Assembly: GCF_003217495.1 (NCBI RefSeq)
Contig: NZ_QJSW01000022.1
Span: 1-64,000 of the forward strand
Source of the DNA: Paenibacillus barcinonensis
GTDB taxonomy: Bacteria > Bacillota > Bacilli > Paenibacillales > Paenibacillaceae
Length of the DNA: 64,000 nucleotides
Direction of reading: 5' to 3'
In this document: positions 53,968 to 63,295 of the stretch, piece by piece
How the letters are laid out: the number at the start of each line of letters is the position of its first letter
Position numbering within the stretch: the first letter of the stretch is position 1
Made by a program: the position numbers and the translations under genes
Notes under the pieces: model-generated
What the model was told of the DNA's origin: nothing
Databases searched by the model: none
What the model saw: the letters and a program-made list of their open reading frames with translations, nothing else

Positions 53968-56900
53968 TTACTTTACCTTCACCTGAATGGTGTTGGTGCT
54001 TGTTGCTCCAGCAGCATTAACCAGCTCGGCCCGGTACGTATATGTGCCGGATGCTTTGCCCTTCACTGATGTCACAGCGAATTGCGGCAGCGGGGTTGTC
54101 GCTTTGAGGGATTGCGTATCAATCAACACATCGTTCTCATAAAGACGATACTCGGTTGCATTGGTACCCCACCAGAGATTCATCATCACTTTATAGTTCC
54201 CGTCCACGTCCCAGTTGTCATGAGAGAGCGTCGCTTTGCCAGGCAATGCATCGGTTACACGCACAGTAAGTTTCTGACTGCGTGTGACACCCTTGTCGTT
54301 AGCAAGCTCGGCAACATAAGTGTAGGTACCATTGGTTTTGCCTGTAATTTTCGTATGGGCAAACTGTGCCCAAGGCGCATTATACGTCAGCTTTTGTGAA
54401 TCCACCAGCACGCCATCCTCATACAGCTTGTAGCTGGTCGCATTTTCACCCCACCACATGTTCATCGTTACCGTATAATCTCCACCCAACAGACCGTTAA
54501 CAAAGCCGTTATTGTGGGATAAGGAAGGAGCGCCGGGTGCTTTGGTCGCTGGTGTTTCAGGCTCAGTCTGTGCAGACTCCACTTTAATGGTGGTGCTAGT
54601 CATTCCTGCAAGACCCTGCTCGTCTTTCACTGTTGTTTCTACCGTGTACGTGCCACCCTCAATACCCTCCAGGGCGTAATTGAAGCCGCCATCCGCTTGA
54701 ACCGTAAATGTGCCTTCCTTCAACACGGAGCCATCTTCTTTTTTCACCACATAGGAAGCTTTCAACGCCGCAGTTGGATCAAACGTGATACTCCAGCCTT
54801 TGGCCAGTGCAGGAGCCACTCGGAAATACAGATCTTCCACAGATCCGTTAATCACCACAGCATCCTCGGCTTTAAACTCCAGGCTTTGTGGAGCTGTTAC
54901 TGCTGGTGCAGTCTTTTTAACCAGAAAAGGAGGTGTATCTTCCTTATAAGTTTTGCTGTCAGCACCAATGGTTGTAATATCAACTGTATACAAGCCATCC
55001 GGCAGTGCAGCGACTTCACCTGATGTATAGTCAGCATACTGACCATCCCAAGCCAGGTTGTATCGGGTATTCGCATTAAAATTATAATAATTGCCGAAGA
55101 TCGAGCCAAGGTATCCGTCTTGATAATAACCACCGTCCGGATCAAGGCCGTTATAGATTTCAATAAGCGCAAACGTCATTGGATTATGGAATTCCATAGC
55201 AACGTTCAACATATCCAGGGAGCCATCCGCCTTCAATGGATAGTAAAACGGATTTTTCGCAGTTCCTTTAACCGTTTCAATGTACTTCACTCCACTGAAG
55301 TTCACATTAAAGTGAGCCACATACGGCACCGTAAAAGTATTTGTGCCATTTGTAATTTCAATATATCCCTGTGCCTCTGTTGCCGCTGTAACCCCGCGAG
55401 GTACGGTAACGGTTACTGCCAATTCTTCCTCTCCATTCAGCGTGAATGAAGTTTTATCCACGGCAATAGATACGCCTGGCACCGTGCGAGTTGGATTCAC
55501 GTTGACCGTGTACTCGCCACCGCTTCCGTTCAAGGCCTCAACCTTGATCGTTTTGGTGACTGTTTTTTCATCTGTACTCATAAAATTGCCATAGTTGATG
55601 CTGCCTGTGATGTTTTCTTTTTCAACAACCGAGCCATTCTCAGTGTACTGGGTAACATCCATGACTTTGACAAAAGCCGCAGGATCAATGGATTTTACCG
55701 CCTGGATACGGCCTGCACCTTGATCAAATACATCATATTTCGCTGTATCCATAATCTTAGCGTTATTCATCAGAGCAACCTTAACGTCAAAGGATGTCCA
55801 ATCCGGGTGCTTTTCCAGCAGCAGTGCAGCCAGACCCGCTACGTGAGGTGCAGCCATGCTTGTACCACTTTTGCGGTCGTATGACTGCGAATAATCTGCA
55901 TCTGGTTCATCTTTGCCGTAGGCAGGAACCGTAGACAAAATGTTGGAGCCCGGTGCAACGACATCCGGTTTAATATCGAGCGTTACTTTGGCAGGCCCGC
56001 GGGAGCTGGAAGAGCTCATCTCGTCCCCAGGTGTTTGAGTGCGCTCGAAATCACTGAAGCTCACTTGAACAGGTTGACCTGCATCCAGCTCAGCCTTGAT
56101 CACTTCGCCATCTTCCTTCGACATGCTCAATGTAGGGATCAGATCGAAGCTGTCGCCAAGACTAATGCCAATGGGTCCAGGATTATTGTTAAACACGATG
56201 ACACCTACAGCTCCAGCGGCTTTGGCATTCGCAATTTTCTCAACAAATGCAAGCTCGCCACGCTGAATCAAAGCCACTTTACCTGTGAAATCCTTGCCTT
56301 CAAAATCAGCCGGTTTACCCAAAGCTGCAAATTCAACACTATACTTGTCGGTCAAAACAGATTCAGGATCAGCCGCGAGACTCCAGCCCATCACATCCAG
56401 ACGATAAACCGATTCGGTAACAGCCAAAGGCGCTTGCTCCGACTTGGCTGGTGCCATAGCTGCTTCTGTTGACTCGTTGTCGGCCTTCGTTGATTCGTCT
56501 GTAGCCTGATCAGGCTGCGATGCTTGTTGCTCCTCATCGGAGACTGCTGCATCTGCAGCATTTCCGTCATTTTGTGCAGTCGCCGCTTCCGCTGTGTCTC
56601 CTTCCGGTGCGTTTACGGGTGCGGACTCAGGAGCTGGTGCTTCGGGAGCGCTCCCCAGTTCAGGCGTTTGCTCATTCTCTGGAACCGGTTGCTGCTCAGG
56701 CGCTTCCTCCTGACCCTCTTCACCAACCCAGAAATGTGTATTAGCTGTGATCAGCTGGCTAGGACCTGTCGAGTTACCTACCGTAATCGCCATCGCAGAT
56801 GCACCCGGCGAACCAAGCGTATAACGGTTAGGGCCGCTGTTACCGCTGGATACAACCGCCGTTACACCTGACAGCATTGCGTTGTTCAACGCGACCGATG

Positions 56901-57915
56901 TCACGTAGCTTGGATCATTGTTTTCGGCACCAAGAGACAGGTTGATGACATCCATGCCATCGGATACCGAACGGTCGATTCCCCCAAGCACCCATGATGT
57001 CTGTCCATTGCCATATGGCCCAAGAACACGATAAGCATAGACATCCGCTTCAGGAGCGATACCAACAATACCGTAGTCCCCTGCTTCACGAGCAGCTACC
57101 GTACCTGAAACGTGTGTGCCGTGAGATGTATAATAAGAGCTTCCTCTTTCATTTAACTCGGGCTGGCCCGATGCTTTCCACTCTTGATAAGTCGTTTCAT
57201 ATGGATCATTATCATTATCTACAAAATCCCATCCGCCTTTATAGGCATCACGCAGATTCGGGTGATTATAATCAATCCCGGTATCAATGACGCCCACTTT
57301 CACGCCTTTACCTTTATACCCCAGGTTCCATACTTCAGGAGCTCCGATAAAAGGTGCAGTATCTTTCATATGCGGATTAACTTCACCTTTGTCTGGTGCC
57401 AGGCTCACTTCAAGGTCAGGATATACACTGACTACGCCTGGTATTTGAAGCAATTGTCCCAATTGATTCCCCTTCAGTTCAAGGGCTACACCATTAAGGG
57501 CATATGCATAATTGTCCAGCACTTCATGTTTGATTTTTTTCTGAGTGAGGCTATGTACAAATGACTGTTGTTGTTCTTCAACTTGAGTCACAGCCTTTGT
57601 TTCCATAGAGGAGGTAAAAGATCTTCCAGAGAGGGTTGATTCGCCTTGCGCTACAGCAACAGGTTTATTGGATAGCTCAACGATGACGCGAGTATTCTCT
57701 CCGCCCAGCCCTTCCAGACTTTTATCCAAAAATGGATCTGCTGCAATTCGTGCTTCCCGACCAGCAAGCACTTCTCTCATTTGCTTTGCTTCGGCGCTGT
57801 TTAACGTATTATCCAGTTGAATTGCGGAATCTGCAGGAGCAGCTCCAGCCGCAGGCAGGATAAGTGAGAAAACCATAAGGACACTCAGTAACATGGATAT
57901 CAATCGTTTATTCAA
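53968..57915 (-). CDS. Very large secreted subtilisin-like serine protease with PA insert
   Basis: 1315 aa. A signal peptide (about 1-25, cut near AAGA) is followed by an I9-type propeptide (about 75-175). The S8 catalytic residues are Asp211 (VGVIDTGID), His265 (SHGTHVSG) and Ser684 (SGTSMAAPHVAG). A PA domain (about 505-620) sits between His and Ser. It is preceded by a 100-residue Glu/Ala/Pro/Gln linker (about 398-497). Fn3-like Ig domains follow, and the end has two about 90-residue repeats with MNMWWGENATSYKLYEDG and MNLWWGTNATEYRLYEND, as seen in Paenibacillus chitinase- and glucanase-type enzymes. The start is TTG at 57913-57915, 8 bases after AAGGAGG. No LPxTG or S-layer motif. Confidence 0.92.
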   Translation of the reverse strand: MNKRLISMLLSVLMVFSLILPAAGAAPADSAIQLDNTLNSAEAKQMREVLAGREARIAADPFLDKSLEGLGGENTRVIVELSNKPVAVAQGESTLSGRSFTSSMETKAVTQVEEQQQSFVHSLTQKKIKHEVLDNYAYALNGVALELKGNQLGQLLQIPGVVSVYPDLEVSLAPDKGEVNPHMKDTAPFIGAPEVWNLGYKGKGVKVGVIDTGIDYNHPNLRDAYKGGWDFVDNDNDPYETTYQEWKASGQPELNERGSSYYTSHGTHVSGTVAAREAGDYGIVGIAPEADVYAYRVLGPYGNGQTSWVLGGIDRSVSDGMDVINLSLGAENNDPSYVTSVALNNAMLSGVTAVVSSGNSGPNRYTLGSPGASAMAITVGNSTGPSQLITANTHFWVGEEGQEEAPEQQPVPENEQTPELGSAPEAPAPESAPVNAPEGDTAEAATAQNDGNAADAAVSDEEQQASQPDQATDESTKADNESTEAAMAPAKSEQAPLAVTESVYRLDVMGWSLAADPESVLTDKYSVEFAALGKPADFEGKDFTGKVALIQRGELAFVEKIANAKAAGAVGVIVFNNNPGPIGISLGDSFDLIPTLSMSKEDGEVIKAELDAGQPVQVSFSDFERTQTPGDEMSSSSSRGPAKVTLDIKPDVVAPGSNILSTVPAYGKDEPDADYSQSYDRKSGTSMAAPHVAGLAALLLEKHPDWTSFDVKVALMNNAKIMDTAKYDVFDQGAGRIQAVKSIDPAAFVKVMDVTQYTENGSVVEKENITGSINYGNFMSTDEKTVTKTIKVEALNGSGGEYTVNVNPTRTVPGVSIAVDKTSFTLNGEEELAVTVTVPRGVTAATEAQGYIEITNGTNTFTVPYVAHFNVNFSGVKYIETVKGTAKNPFYYPLKADGSLDMLNVAMEFHNPMTFALIEIYNGLDPDGGYYQDGYLGSIFGNYYNFNANTRYNLAWDGQYADYTSGEVAALPDGLYTVDITTIGADSKTYKEDTPPFLVKKTAPAVTAPQSLEFKAEDAVVINGSVEDLYFRVAPALAKGWSITFDPTAALKASYVVKKEDGSVLKEGTFTVQADGGFNYALEGIEGGTYTVETTVKDEQGLAGMTSTTIKVESAQTEPETPATKAPGAPSLSHNNGFVNGLLGGDYTVTMNMWWGENATSYKLYEDGVLVDSQKLTYNAPWAQFAHTKITGKTNGTYTYVAELANDKGVTRSQKLTVRVTDALPGKATLSHDNWDVDGNYKVMMNLWWGTNATEYRLYENDVLIDTQSLKATTPLPQFAVTSVKGKASGTYTYRAELVNAAGATSTNTIQVKVK

Positions 57916-58330
57916 GGTTATGCCCTCCTTCATCGTGTGAATACCTCACCAATACGGGTTCTTGCTCTCTGTAAAACACTACAATACTTTCGACTACATT
58001 CACCGCCTATCTGCAAGATGTCTGACCCTTGGTAAATTATTCTACCAAAATATCACATTTTCCTTCTAAATACTTACATTATGATATAGAAATTACTTAT
58101 ATGGGTCTTTAGTAGGTTAAGCATTCGCATTTGTATATTCTTGTCGTTTGGATATTTAAACTTTAAACATCAGGCAGAAGAAAAGAAAAAAACATGCTTC
58201 TCCAAAGAGAAAAAAGCATGGTTTTTGAGTGGGTTTGATTCACTTTAGAACATTTTCAAGTAGTGGAAGAAGGTGCATTTGCACTCCTTTTTTAAAGATT
58301 AAAATTCATATAACAAAGAATTAAATTTAT
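57916..58330 (-). other. Intergenic region between methyltransferase and protease genes
   Basis: 415 bases with no gene. The protease promoter is expected at about 57940-58130; a clear -35/-10 pair was not found in this AT-rich sequence. The methyltransferase terminator lies at 58184-58220. Confidence 0.6.
58184..58221 (-). terminator. Terminator after the methyltransferase gene
   Basis: On the minus strand CATGCTTttTTCTC-TTTG-GAGAAGCATG is followed by seven T residues. It is about 110 bases past the stop, further than usual, but the hairpin and T run are strong. Confidence 0.8.
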
Positions 58331-59110
58331 TTAAACCTGATTATTCGGCTTAAATGCTTCAATGCGCAGTCGCTTGTAATCTGCATAAATCGCGTCAGCC
58401 TGCCACAGCTTAGGGCTTACGATGTCCCTAATTTCACGACACCATGCCTTCACCTGTTCGGGATTAAACCCCTTAAAATAGTCGTCTCCGAAATGAGTCA
58501 GCCAACCTACGATTCCATCCTTTCCATCCTCCAGCTTCGTAGGACGGTCATAGTGGTAGGCCTGACGAACCATAAACCCTCTATCCTCTAAAATACGGCT
58601 GTATTGCCCGATGGTCGGAAAATACCATGGATTACGTGCGGCAGCATTGATACCCGTGTACCGCGCCAGCACTTCCTCCAACGCCTCTACAATAATCTGC
58701 ACGTTCCCCTGACCGCCAAATTCAGCCACAAATCTCCCTCCCGGCTTGAGAGCATGCCACACACAGTCTACAACGTTTTGCGAATTACGCATCCAGTGCA
58801 ATGCAGCATTGGAAAAAACCGCATCATATGCTCGCTCTGTATGAAACTGTTCACCATCTGCCTCTACGAACTCCAATTGCGGGAACTTTTGCTTTGCCCG
58901 GGCAATCATATCCGAGGAAGCATCCATGCCCGTCACCTCTGCTCCAAACAGTGAAATCTCATGCGTTAAATCCCCTGTTCCACAACCGAGATCAAGGATG
59001 TACTCCCCTGTTTTGGGACGCAGCCAGGAGATCAGATCTTTTCCATACTCCGATACAAATGCCAGCTGATCGTCGTATTCCTCGGCTTGCCACTGATTAA
59101 TGGATTTCAT
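58331..59110 (-). CDS. Class I SAM-dependent methyltransferase
   Basis: 259 aa. The SAM-binding motif ILDLGCGTGDLTHEI (about residue 35) is followed by VTGMDASSDMIARAKQ, FVEADGEQF and AVFSNAALHWM, the order of motifs I to IV of the trans-aconitate/UbiE-like methyltransferases. The FSNAALHWM motif is close to Tam-type enzymes, but the substrate is not known. The start is ATG at 59108-59110, after GGTGGAG; a longer frame (to 59209) would need an extra N-terminus that is not conserved. It is alone, on the minus strand, inside the tRNA-Arg-flanked segment. Confidence 0.88.
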   Translation of the reverse strand: MKSINQWQAEEYDDQLAFVSEYGKDLISWLRPKTGEYILDLGCGTGDLTHEISLFGAEVTGMDASSDMIARAKQKFPQLEFVEADGEQFHTERAYDAVFSNAALHWMRNSQNVVDCVWHALKPGGRFVAEFGGQGNVQIIVEALEEVLARYTGINAAARNPWYFPTIGQYSRILEDRGFMVRQAYHYDRPTKLEDGKDGIVGWLTHFGDDYFKGFNPEQVKAWCREIRDIVSPKLWQADAIYADYKRLRIEAFKPNNQV

Positions 59111-59228
59111 ATGCTCCACCGTCGCTTTCCTAGTTGATAGATATATTGTGACACACCCGTGCTTATTGTTTAAATATATATAATCTATTTGATTCATAGG
59201 CAAAACCAATAAAAGAAGCCATTAAAAG

Positions 59229-59248
59229 CAAAAAGCTTCTTTGTATAA
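59229..59248 (-). repeat. tRNA-tail repeat, right unit 3 remnant
   Basis: Only the start of the unit remains on the minus strand: TTATACAAAGAAGCTTTTTG, matching the TTATAAAAAGAAGCTTCC start of the other units, after which similarity ends. Confidence 0.6.
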
Positions 59249-59383
59249 CGTCCCAGGAGGGATACTCTCCTTTCTGTCGAGACTGCGAAGCATATGCTTT
59301 CGAGGCTTAGGCTCCGACGAACCATTGGGGTTCTCATCCCTTGAACGTAAAAAAAGCTTCCCGAAGGAAGCTTCTTTGTGTGA
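59249..59383 (-). repeat. tRNA-tail repeat, right unit 2 (135 bp)
   Basis: Read on the minus strand the unit has the AAGCTTCC-TTCG-GGAAGCTT terminator, GGGATGAGAACCCC and ends with TCCCTCCTGGGACG (59249-59262). It differs from its neighbour mainly at CTCGAAAGCATATGCTTCGC. Confidence 0.88.
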
Positions 59384-59519
59384 CGTCCCAGGAGGGATAC
59401 TCTCCTTACAGTCGAGACTGCGAAGTGAATGCTCCCGAAGGCTTAGGCTCCGACGAACCATTGGGGTTCTCATCCCTTGAACGTAAAAAAAGCTTCCCGA
59501 AGGAAGCTTCTTTTTGTGA
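59384..59519 (-). repeat. tRNA-tail repeat, right unit 1 (136 bp)
   Basis: Directly after the right tRNA-Arg on the minus strand. It carries the same terminator, the GGGATGAGAACCCC hairpin and ends with the 14-base tRNA tail (59384-59397). It is about 90% identical by eye to left units 1 and 2, in inverted orientation. Confidence 0.9.
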
Positions 59520-59593
<74 letters not shown>

Positions 59594-59919
59594 AAATATG
59601 TATAACAAAAATGCGGAACGTTCTCTATTATACTCCGATTTCTATATTTTTCAATAGTTTTATTAAAAATTAATAATGTATCCATCAAACACCCTGATAC
59701 GTATAAGTTACATACTGCTACCCGAGGCCGAATAGGCTCGTGTTTTTGAGGTAATAGTAATAACACCCTCCCCGTAGGAAGCATATGCAGAATCCTGCAC
59801 CCAAATTTAACCATTATGTATTGATTACCAGGACCTCGCCTGCTTATTCAACTTCCCTCTTGCAGGGTAATTGGTTTGCATACATACATTTGAGAGCTTT
59901 ATTGAAGGAGCGATTTATT
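59594..59919. other. Intergenic region between tRNA-Arg and the DUF4870-like gene
   Basis: 326 bases, AT-rich. The left part holds the right tRNA promoter. On the plus strand an inverted repeat CGAGGCC-GAATA-GGCTCG with TGTTTTTG lies at about 59722-59747 and could be a terminator, but no plus-strand gene precedes it. Nothing else was recognised before the small membrane protein. Confidence 0.55.
59627..59654 (-). promoter_or_regulatory. Promoter of the right tRNA-Arg gene
   Basis: On the minus strand TTGAAA (59649-59654) and a perfect TATAAT (59627-59632) are 16 bases apart. Its sequence has nothing in common with the left tRNA promoter, so the two tRNAs differ in their upstream control. Confidence 0.75.
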
Positions 59920-60213
59920 ATGAGACAACTTTTATCATCACTATCCTATTTCAGCATCTTCTTTGCCCCTTTTCTCTTTCCTATCATTGTTTGGATTGTT
60001 GCTCGGGATGAATACATTGAAGGACATGCAAAGCGCGCACTCTTCTCCCACGTCTTCCCGTTCCTTGCTGCGATTCCGCTGCTCTATTTCTTCGTGACCT
60101 CCCAAAGCGCTGGATCGGCTGTTGGTTTTGTTGTTTTGTTCTTTGTAATTTATGGACTGAGCTTTGTCTACAATATTGTAAAAGGCATTCAGGTCCTGCG
60201 TGAATACTACTGA
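59920..60213 (+). CDS. Small membrane protein, DUF4870-like
   Basis: 97 aa. Three hydrophobic segments (about residues 6-27, 40-60 and 66-90) and a conserved H-A-K-R-A-L-F-S-H segment after the first one fit the DUF4870 family of small membrane proteins; function unknown. The start is ATG at 59920-59922, 9 bases after GAAGGAG. A frame extended to 59785 has no ribosome site. Confidence 0.75.
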   Translation: MRQLLSSLSYFSIFFAPFLFPIIVWIVARDEYIEGHAKRALFSHVFPFLAAIPLLYFFVTSQSAGSAVGFVVLFFVIYGLSFVYNIVKGIQVLREYY

Positions 60214-60293
60214 TTGTCCGGCAAATCATATCCCATCTGCTTCTCAATTTATATATGGCCATTCCGCTCAGACTATAATAACAACAACATTAC

Positions 60294-60327
60294 AACACCC
60301 CCTCCGTACTCTAACGGCGGGGGTGTC
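60294..60327. terminator. Bidirectional terminator between convergent small genes
   Basis: ACACCCCC-TCCGT-ACTCTA-ACGGC-GGGGGTGT forms a strong stem of 12-13 bp with one mismatch. CTGCTTTGTCT follows on the plus strand and TGTAATGTTGTTG on the minus strand. T runs are moderate. Confidence 0.65.
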
Positions 60328-60412
60328 TGCTTTGTCTCCAGCACATTCAAAATCAAATCAATTTCAATTCATTCTACACTACCTTGATCTCCCACTCTGT
60401 TTGTCTCATCTC

Positions 60413-60775
60413 TCAAGCCTGACCAATCAAATAACGCTGAAGCGTGGGGCCAAGCAAGCCAAACGCAAACAGATTACTTTGAAACTGCGCCTTGTCCTCC
60501 TCGGCAGTGATTCCCTCACTATTCTCAAACGCCGTGTCTGTTGCATCTTCAAAGGCTGTATGCATGTTATTGTTGTACCAGTCAATCGCTGCATCCGAAT
60601 GATTGCGCACAATGCGCACCACCTGAAGCTCATTCCCCGGTTGGGTTGAGGCAACATAGACAAGCAATGAGGGATCTCCAGCGTTGCCAGGCTGTACTTC
60701 AACTTCTGCACAAGATAATCCATCCACTTCCGTTAATCTACGTATTTTAGCATCCTGAATGGCATACATCTTCAT
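60413..60775 (-). CDS. Hypothetical cytosolic protein
   Basis: About 120 aa, not recognised. The protein is acidic, with a beta-rich first half (LTEVDGLSCAEVEVQPG) and a helical, Asp/Glu-rich second half (WYNNNMHTAFEDATDTAFENSEG). Two ATG starts are possible: 60775 (MKMYAIQD, AAGGAG 4 bases away) and 60769 (MYAIQD, AAGGAG 10 bases away); the second has better spacing. It lies 55 bases after the next hypothetical gene and is probably in one unit with it. Confidence 0.65.
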   Translation of the reverse strand: MKMYAIQDAKIRRLTEVDGLSCAEVEVQPGNAGDPSLLVYVASTQPGNELQVVRIVRNHSDAAIDWYNNNMHTAFEDATDTAFENSEGITAEEDKAQFQSNLFAFGLLGPTLQRYLIGQA

Positions 60776-60830
60776 CTCTCTCCTTTTGTTCTGATCCGTT
60801 GCTTCAGTCCAATCATGTTGCTCGCTTTGC

Positions 60831-61130
60831 TCATGTCGTTTGTTCAATCTGTTGCCTGGTCTCCGGTGTGCCTAGTCGGTAAATCTCCCGATATACCTGC
60901 TGCAAGACCGTCTCGTATGCACGATTCACATCATGTTCTGGCGTATCCGGCCACGGAAATACCATTCCGGGAAAGGCTTCTTCTTCCTTTTCCTGCATAA
61001 GATAAAGCAATCCCAGTAAATGTTCAGCTTCCTGCGGTGTGGCCTGAATAACCCATTCATATGATGTTGCAGAGGAATCAGGTATAACCGAGCGACCCAT
61101 GACAGACACGTAATAGTTGATCCTGTCCAT
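60831..61130 (-). CDS. Hypothetical protein
   Basis: 99 aa, not recognised. The start ATG at 61128-61130 has AAGGAG 10 bases upstream. The N-terminus (MDRINYYVSVMGRSVIPD) is beta-like; residues about 31-60 (EAEHLLGLLYLMQEKEEEAF) and 70-99 are helical. There is no signal peptide or membrane helix. It is divergent from asnB and shares a 194-base upstream region with it. A 69-aa frame (60926-61135) in another phase uses the same region with poorer spacing and is rejected. Confidence 0.65.
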   Translation of the reverse strand: MDRINYYVSVMGRSVIPDSSATSYEWVIQATPQEAEHLLGLLYLMQEKEEEAFPGMVFPWPDTPEHDVNRAYETVLQQVYREIYRLGTPETRQQIEQTT

Positions 61131-61324
61131 TGCATGCTCTCTCCTTCACAGGTAGCTAGAAGCTGATATCCCTAGATGTAGTTTCCGAAGAGGACAGACA
61201 TTTTATGCCTGCATTCGGCATATATTTGTTACGACTTCTGACGAAAAAGACAACATTTGCTAGCTGCTCTCCACTCATAGCAGCATACGGATGAACGACT
61301 CGACCAAGAAAGGATGAACAAACC

Positions 61325-63169
61325 ATGTGCGGTATAACCGGCTTCGTGCAGTGGAATCGGGATTTGACGCAGGAATCGGAGCTGCTGGTCCGGATGACGG
61401 ATAGCTTATCGAACCGCGGGCCCGACGCTTCAGGTACGTGGATTTCCAACCCTTGTGCTTTTGGACACCGCCGCCTTAGCGTAATGGACCCGGAGAACGG
61501 GGCACAGCCCATGCATGCATTACAAGGAGATACCTCCTATACCGTTGTGTATAACGGAGAACTATACAACGCACCCGAGTTGAAGAAGGAGCTTCTTCAG
61601 CGTGGACATCACTTCCGCACTCAATGTGACACCGAAGTGCTGCTTGCCTCATATATCGAATGGGGACCTGCATGCGTTGAAAAGTTTAACGGAATATTTG
61701 CTTTTGCCATCTGGGATGGCGGACGCGAGCAGGTCTTCATGGCCCGTGACCGTTTAGGGGTCAAACCTCTGTTTTACAGCCATGCGAAGGACGCCCTTAT
61801 TTTTGGCTCCGAGCCCAAAGCTCTGCTGCTTCACCCGGATGTAGAAGCCGTCGTTGGCCCGGAAGGGCTGGCAGAGATATTTATTGTTGGTCCTGCACGA
61901 ACACCGGGACACGGCGTATATTCCTCTCTTCATGAGTTAAAGCCCGCTCACGCAATGATTTACAGTCGTAATGGCATTAAAACCTATGCCTATTGGAAGC
62001 TCGAATCCGTCAACCATGAACATAACCTGGAGGAGACTGCCGTTGAAGTGCGCCGATTGTTACAGGATACGCTGGAGCGCCAGTTAGCTTCCGATGTTCC
62101 TGTATGCTCCCTTTTATCCGGCGGCCTGGATTCCAGCGCCCTGTCTGCATTGGCAGTTGACTATTATAATCGAACAGGGCAAGGTCAAATCAGCACATAT
62201 TCCGTCGATTATGTTGATAATGCCAAGCACTTTCAAGCACATTCCTTCCAGCCCGGTGCAGACGGCCCGTGGATTCAACGGATGGTGGATGAGCTCAAAA
62301 CCGATCATCACTGGATCGAGATTGAGAACGGAGAGCTTGTTCACGCACTGAGTCAGGCTATGCTGGTACGAGATTTGCCGGGTATGGCAGACGTTGATTC
62401 ATCGCTGTATTTATTCTGTAAGGAGATTAAAAAAGGAGCCACTGTCGCCATCTCCGGCGAGGCCGCTGATGAGGTATTTGGCGGTTATCCATGGTTCCAC
62501 CGGGATGAGATGCTGAACTCCGGCACTTTTCCTTGGTCTGTAGCACCTGACATGAGAGCCGGATTACTTTCTCAGGACATTCGCGAATGGATCAGACCAC
62601 TTGACTATCTTGCAGACCGATATTCGGATGCGGTTGCCGAGGTTCCGTTACTGGATGGGGAAACAGGGAAGACAGCTCAGATGCGCGTCATGTCCTATTT
62701 GAATATTACCCGTTTCATGCCTACACTCTTGGATCGCAAAGATCGGATGAGTATGGGGGCTGGTCTGGAAGTGCGAGTCCCTTACTGCGATCACCGGCTG
62801 ATTCAGTACGTGTTTAACATTCCCTGGGAAATGAAAATCACCGGTGGACGAGAGAAGGGAATATTGCGAAAAGCACTTGAAGGCGTACTGCCGGATGATG
62901 TGTTATATCGTAAAAAGAGTCCTTATCCCAAAACGCATAACCCTCAGTATCTGGCAGCGGTTAAACAGCAGGTGCTTGATATTCTGGATGATCCAGCATC
63001 CCCAATCCTTCCGTTAATTGACAAAGTACAGATTCGAAATCTGGCCTCTTCCCCTGAAGCCTCCTCCAATCTGCCATGGTTTGGACAATTAATGTCAGGA
63101 CCTCAGTTATTTGCTTATTTGACCCAGATCAACGGTTGGTTAAAAACATATAACGTTGCTATCCGATAA
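61325..63169 (+). CDS. asnB: Asparagine synthase (glutamine-hydrolysing)
   Basis: 614 aa. The N-terminal class II glutaminase starts with the nucleophile Cys2 (MCGITGF). The NTN-glutaminase domain covers about 1-210. The ATP pyrophosphatase motif SLLSGGLDSSALSALA is at about residue 258, and SGEAADEVFGGYPWF is also conserved. Asparagine synthase makes asparagine from aspartate, glutamine and ATP; the length matches B. subtilis AsnB and AsnO. AsnB paralogues can instead amidate cell-wall peptides or antibiotics, which the sequence alone does not decide. The start has AAAGGATG 9 bases upstream. Confidence 0.92.
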   Translation: MCGITGFVQWNRDLTQESELLVRMTDSLSNRGPDASGTWISNPCAFGHRRLSVMDPENGAQPMHALQGDTSYTVVYNGELYNAPELKKELLQRGHHFRTQCDTEVLLASYIEWGPACVEKFNGIFAFAIWDGGREQVFMARDRLGVKPLFYSHAKDALIFGSEPKALLLHPDVEAVVGPEGLAEIFIVGPARTPGHGVYSSLHELKPAHAMIYSRNGIKTYAYWKLESVNHEHNLEETAVEVRRLLQDTLERQLASDVPVCSLLSGGLDSSALSALAVDYYNRTGQGQISTYSVDYVDNAKHFQAHSFQPGADGPWIQRMVDELKTDHHWIEIENGELVHALSQAMLVRDLPGMADVDSSLYLFCKEIKKGATVAISGEAADEVFGGYPWFHRDEMLNSGTFPWSVAPDMRAGLLSQDIREWIRPLDYLADRYSDAVAEVPLLDGETGKTAQMRVMSYLNITRFMPTLLDRKDRMSMGAGLEVRVPYCDHRLIQYVFNIPWEMKITGGREKGILRKALEGVLPDDVLYRKKSPYPKTHNPQYLAAVKQQVLDILDDPASPILPLIDKVQIRNLASSPEASSNLPWFGQLMSGPQLFAYLTQINGWLKTYNVAIR

Positions 63170-63242
63170 TTCTGCCGAAACGGATATCACCGATATCTAT
63201 TCAGTGGTCAGCATCTGGTATTATGTGATTATAAGTAAGCAA

Positions 63243-63281
63243 AAATGCCCTTACACCACCAAAACGGTGTAAGGGCATTTC
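63243..63281. terminator. Bidirectional terminator between asnB and the MCP gene
   Basis: AATGCCCTTACACC and GGTGTAAGGGCATT form a perfect 14-bp stem with an 8-base loop. TTCTCC follows on the plus strand; on the minus strand the stem ends with TTTTTGC. It lies between convergent genes. Confidence 0.88.
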
Positions 63282-63295
63282 TCCACACACTTGAA

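Noticed and set aside
60926..61135. A 69-codon minus-strand frame starting 5 bases before the 99-aa gene
   Set aside because: Overlaps the better frame in another phase; the ribosome site spacing favours the 99-aa frame.
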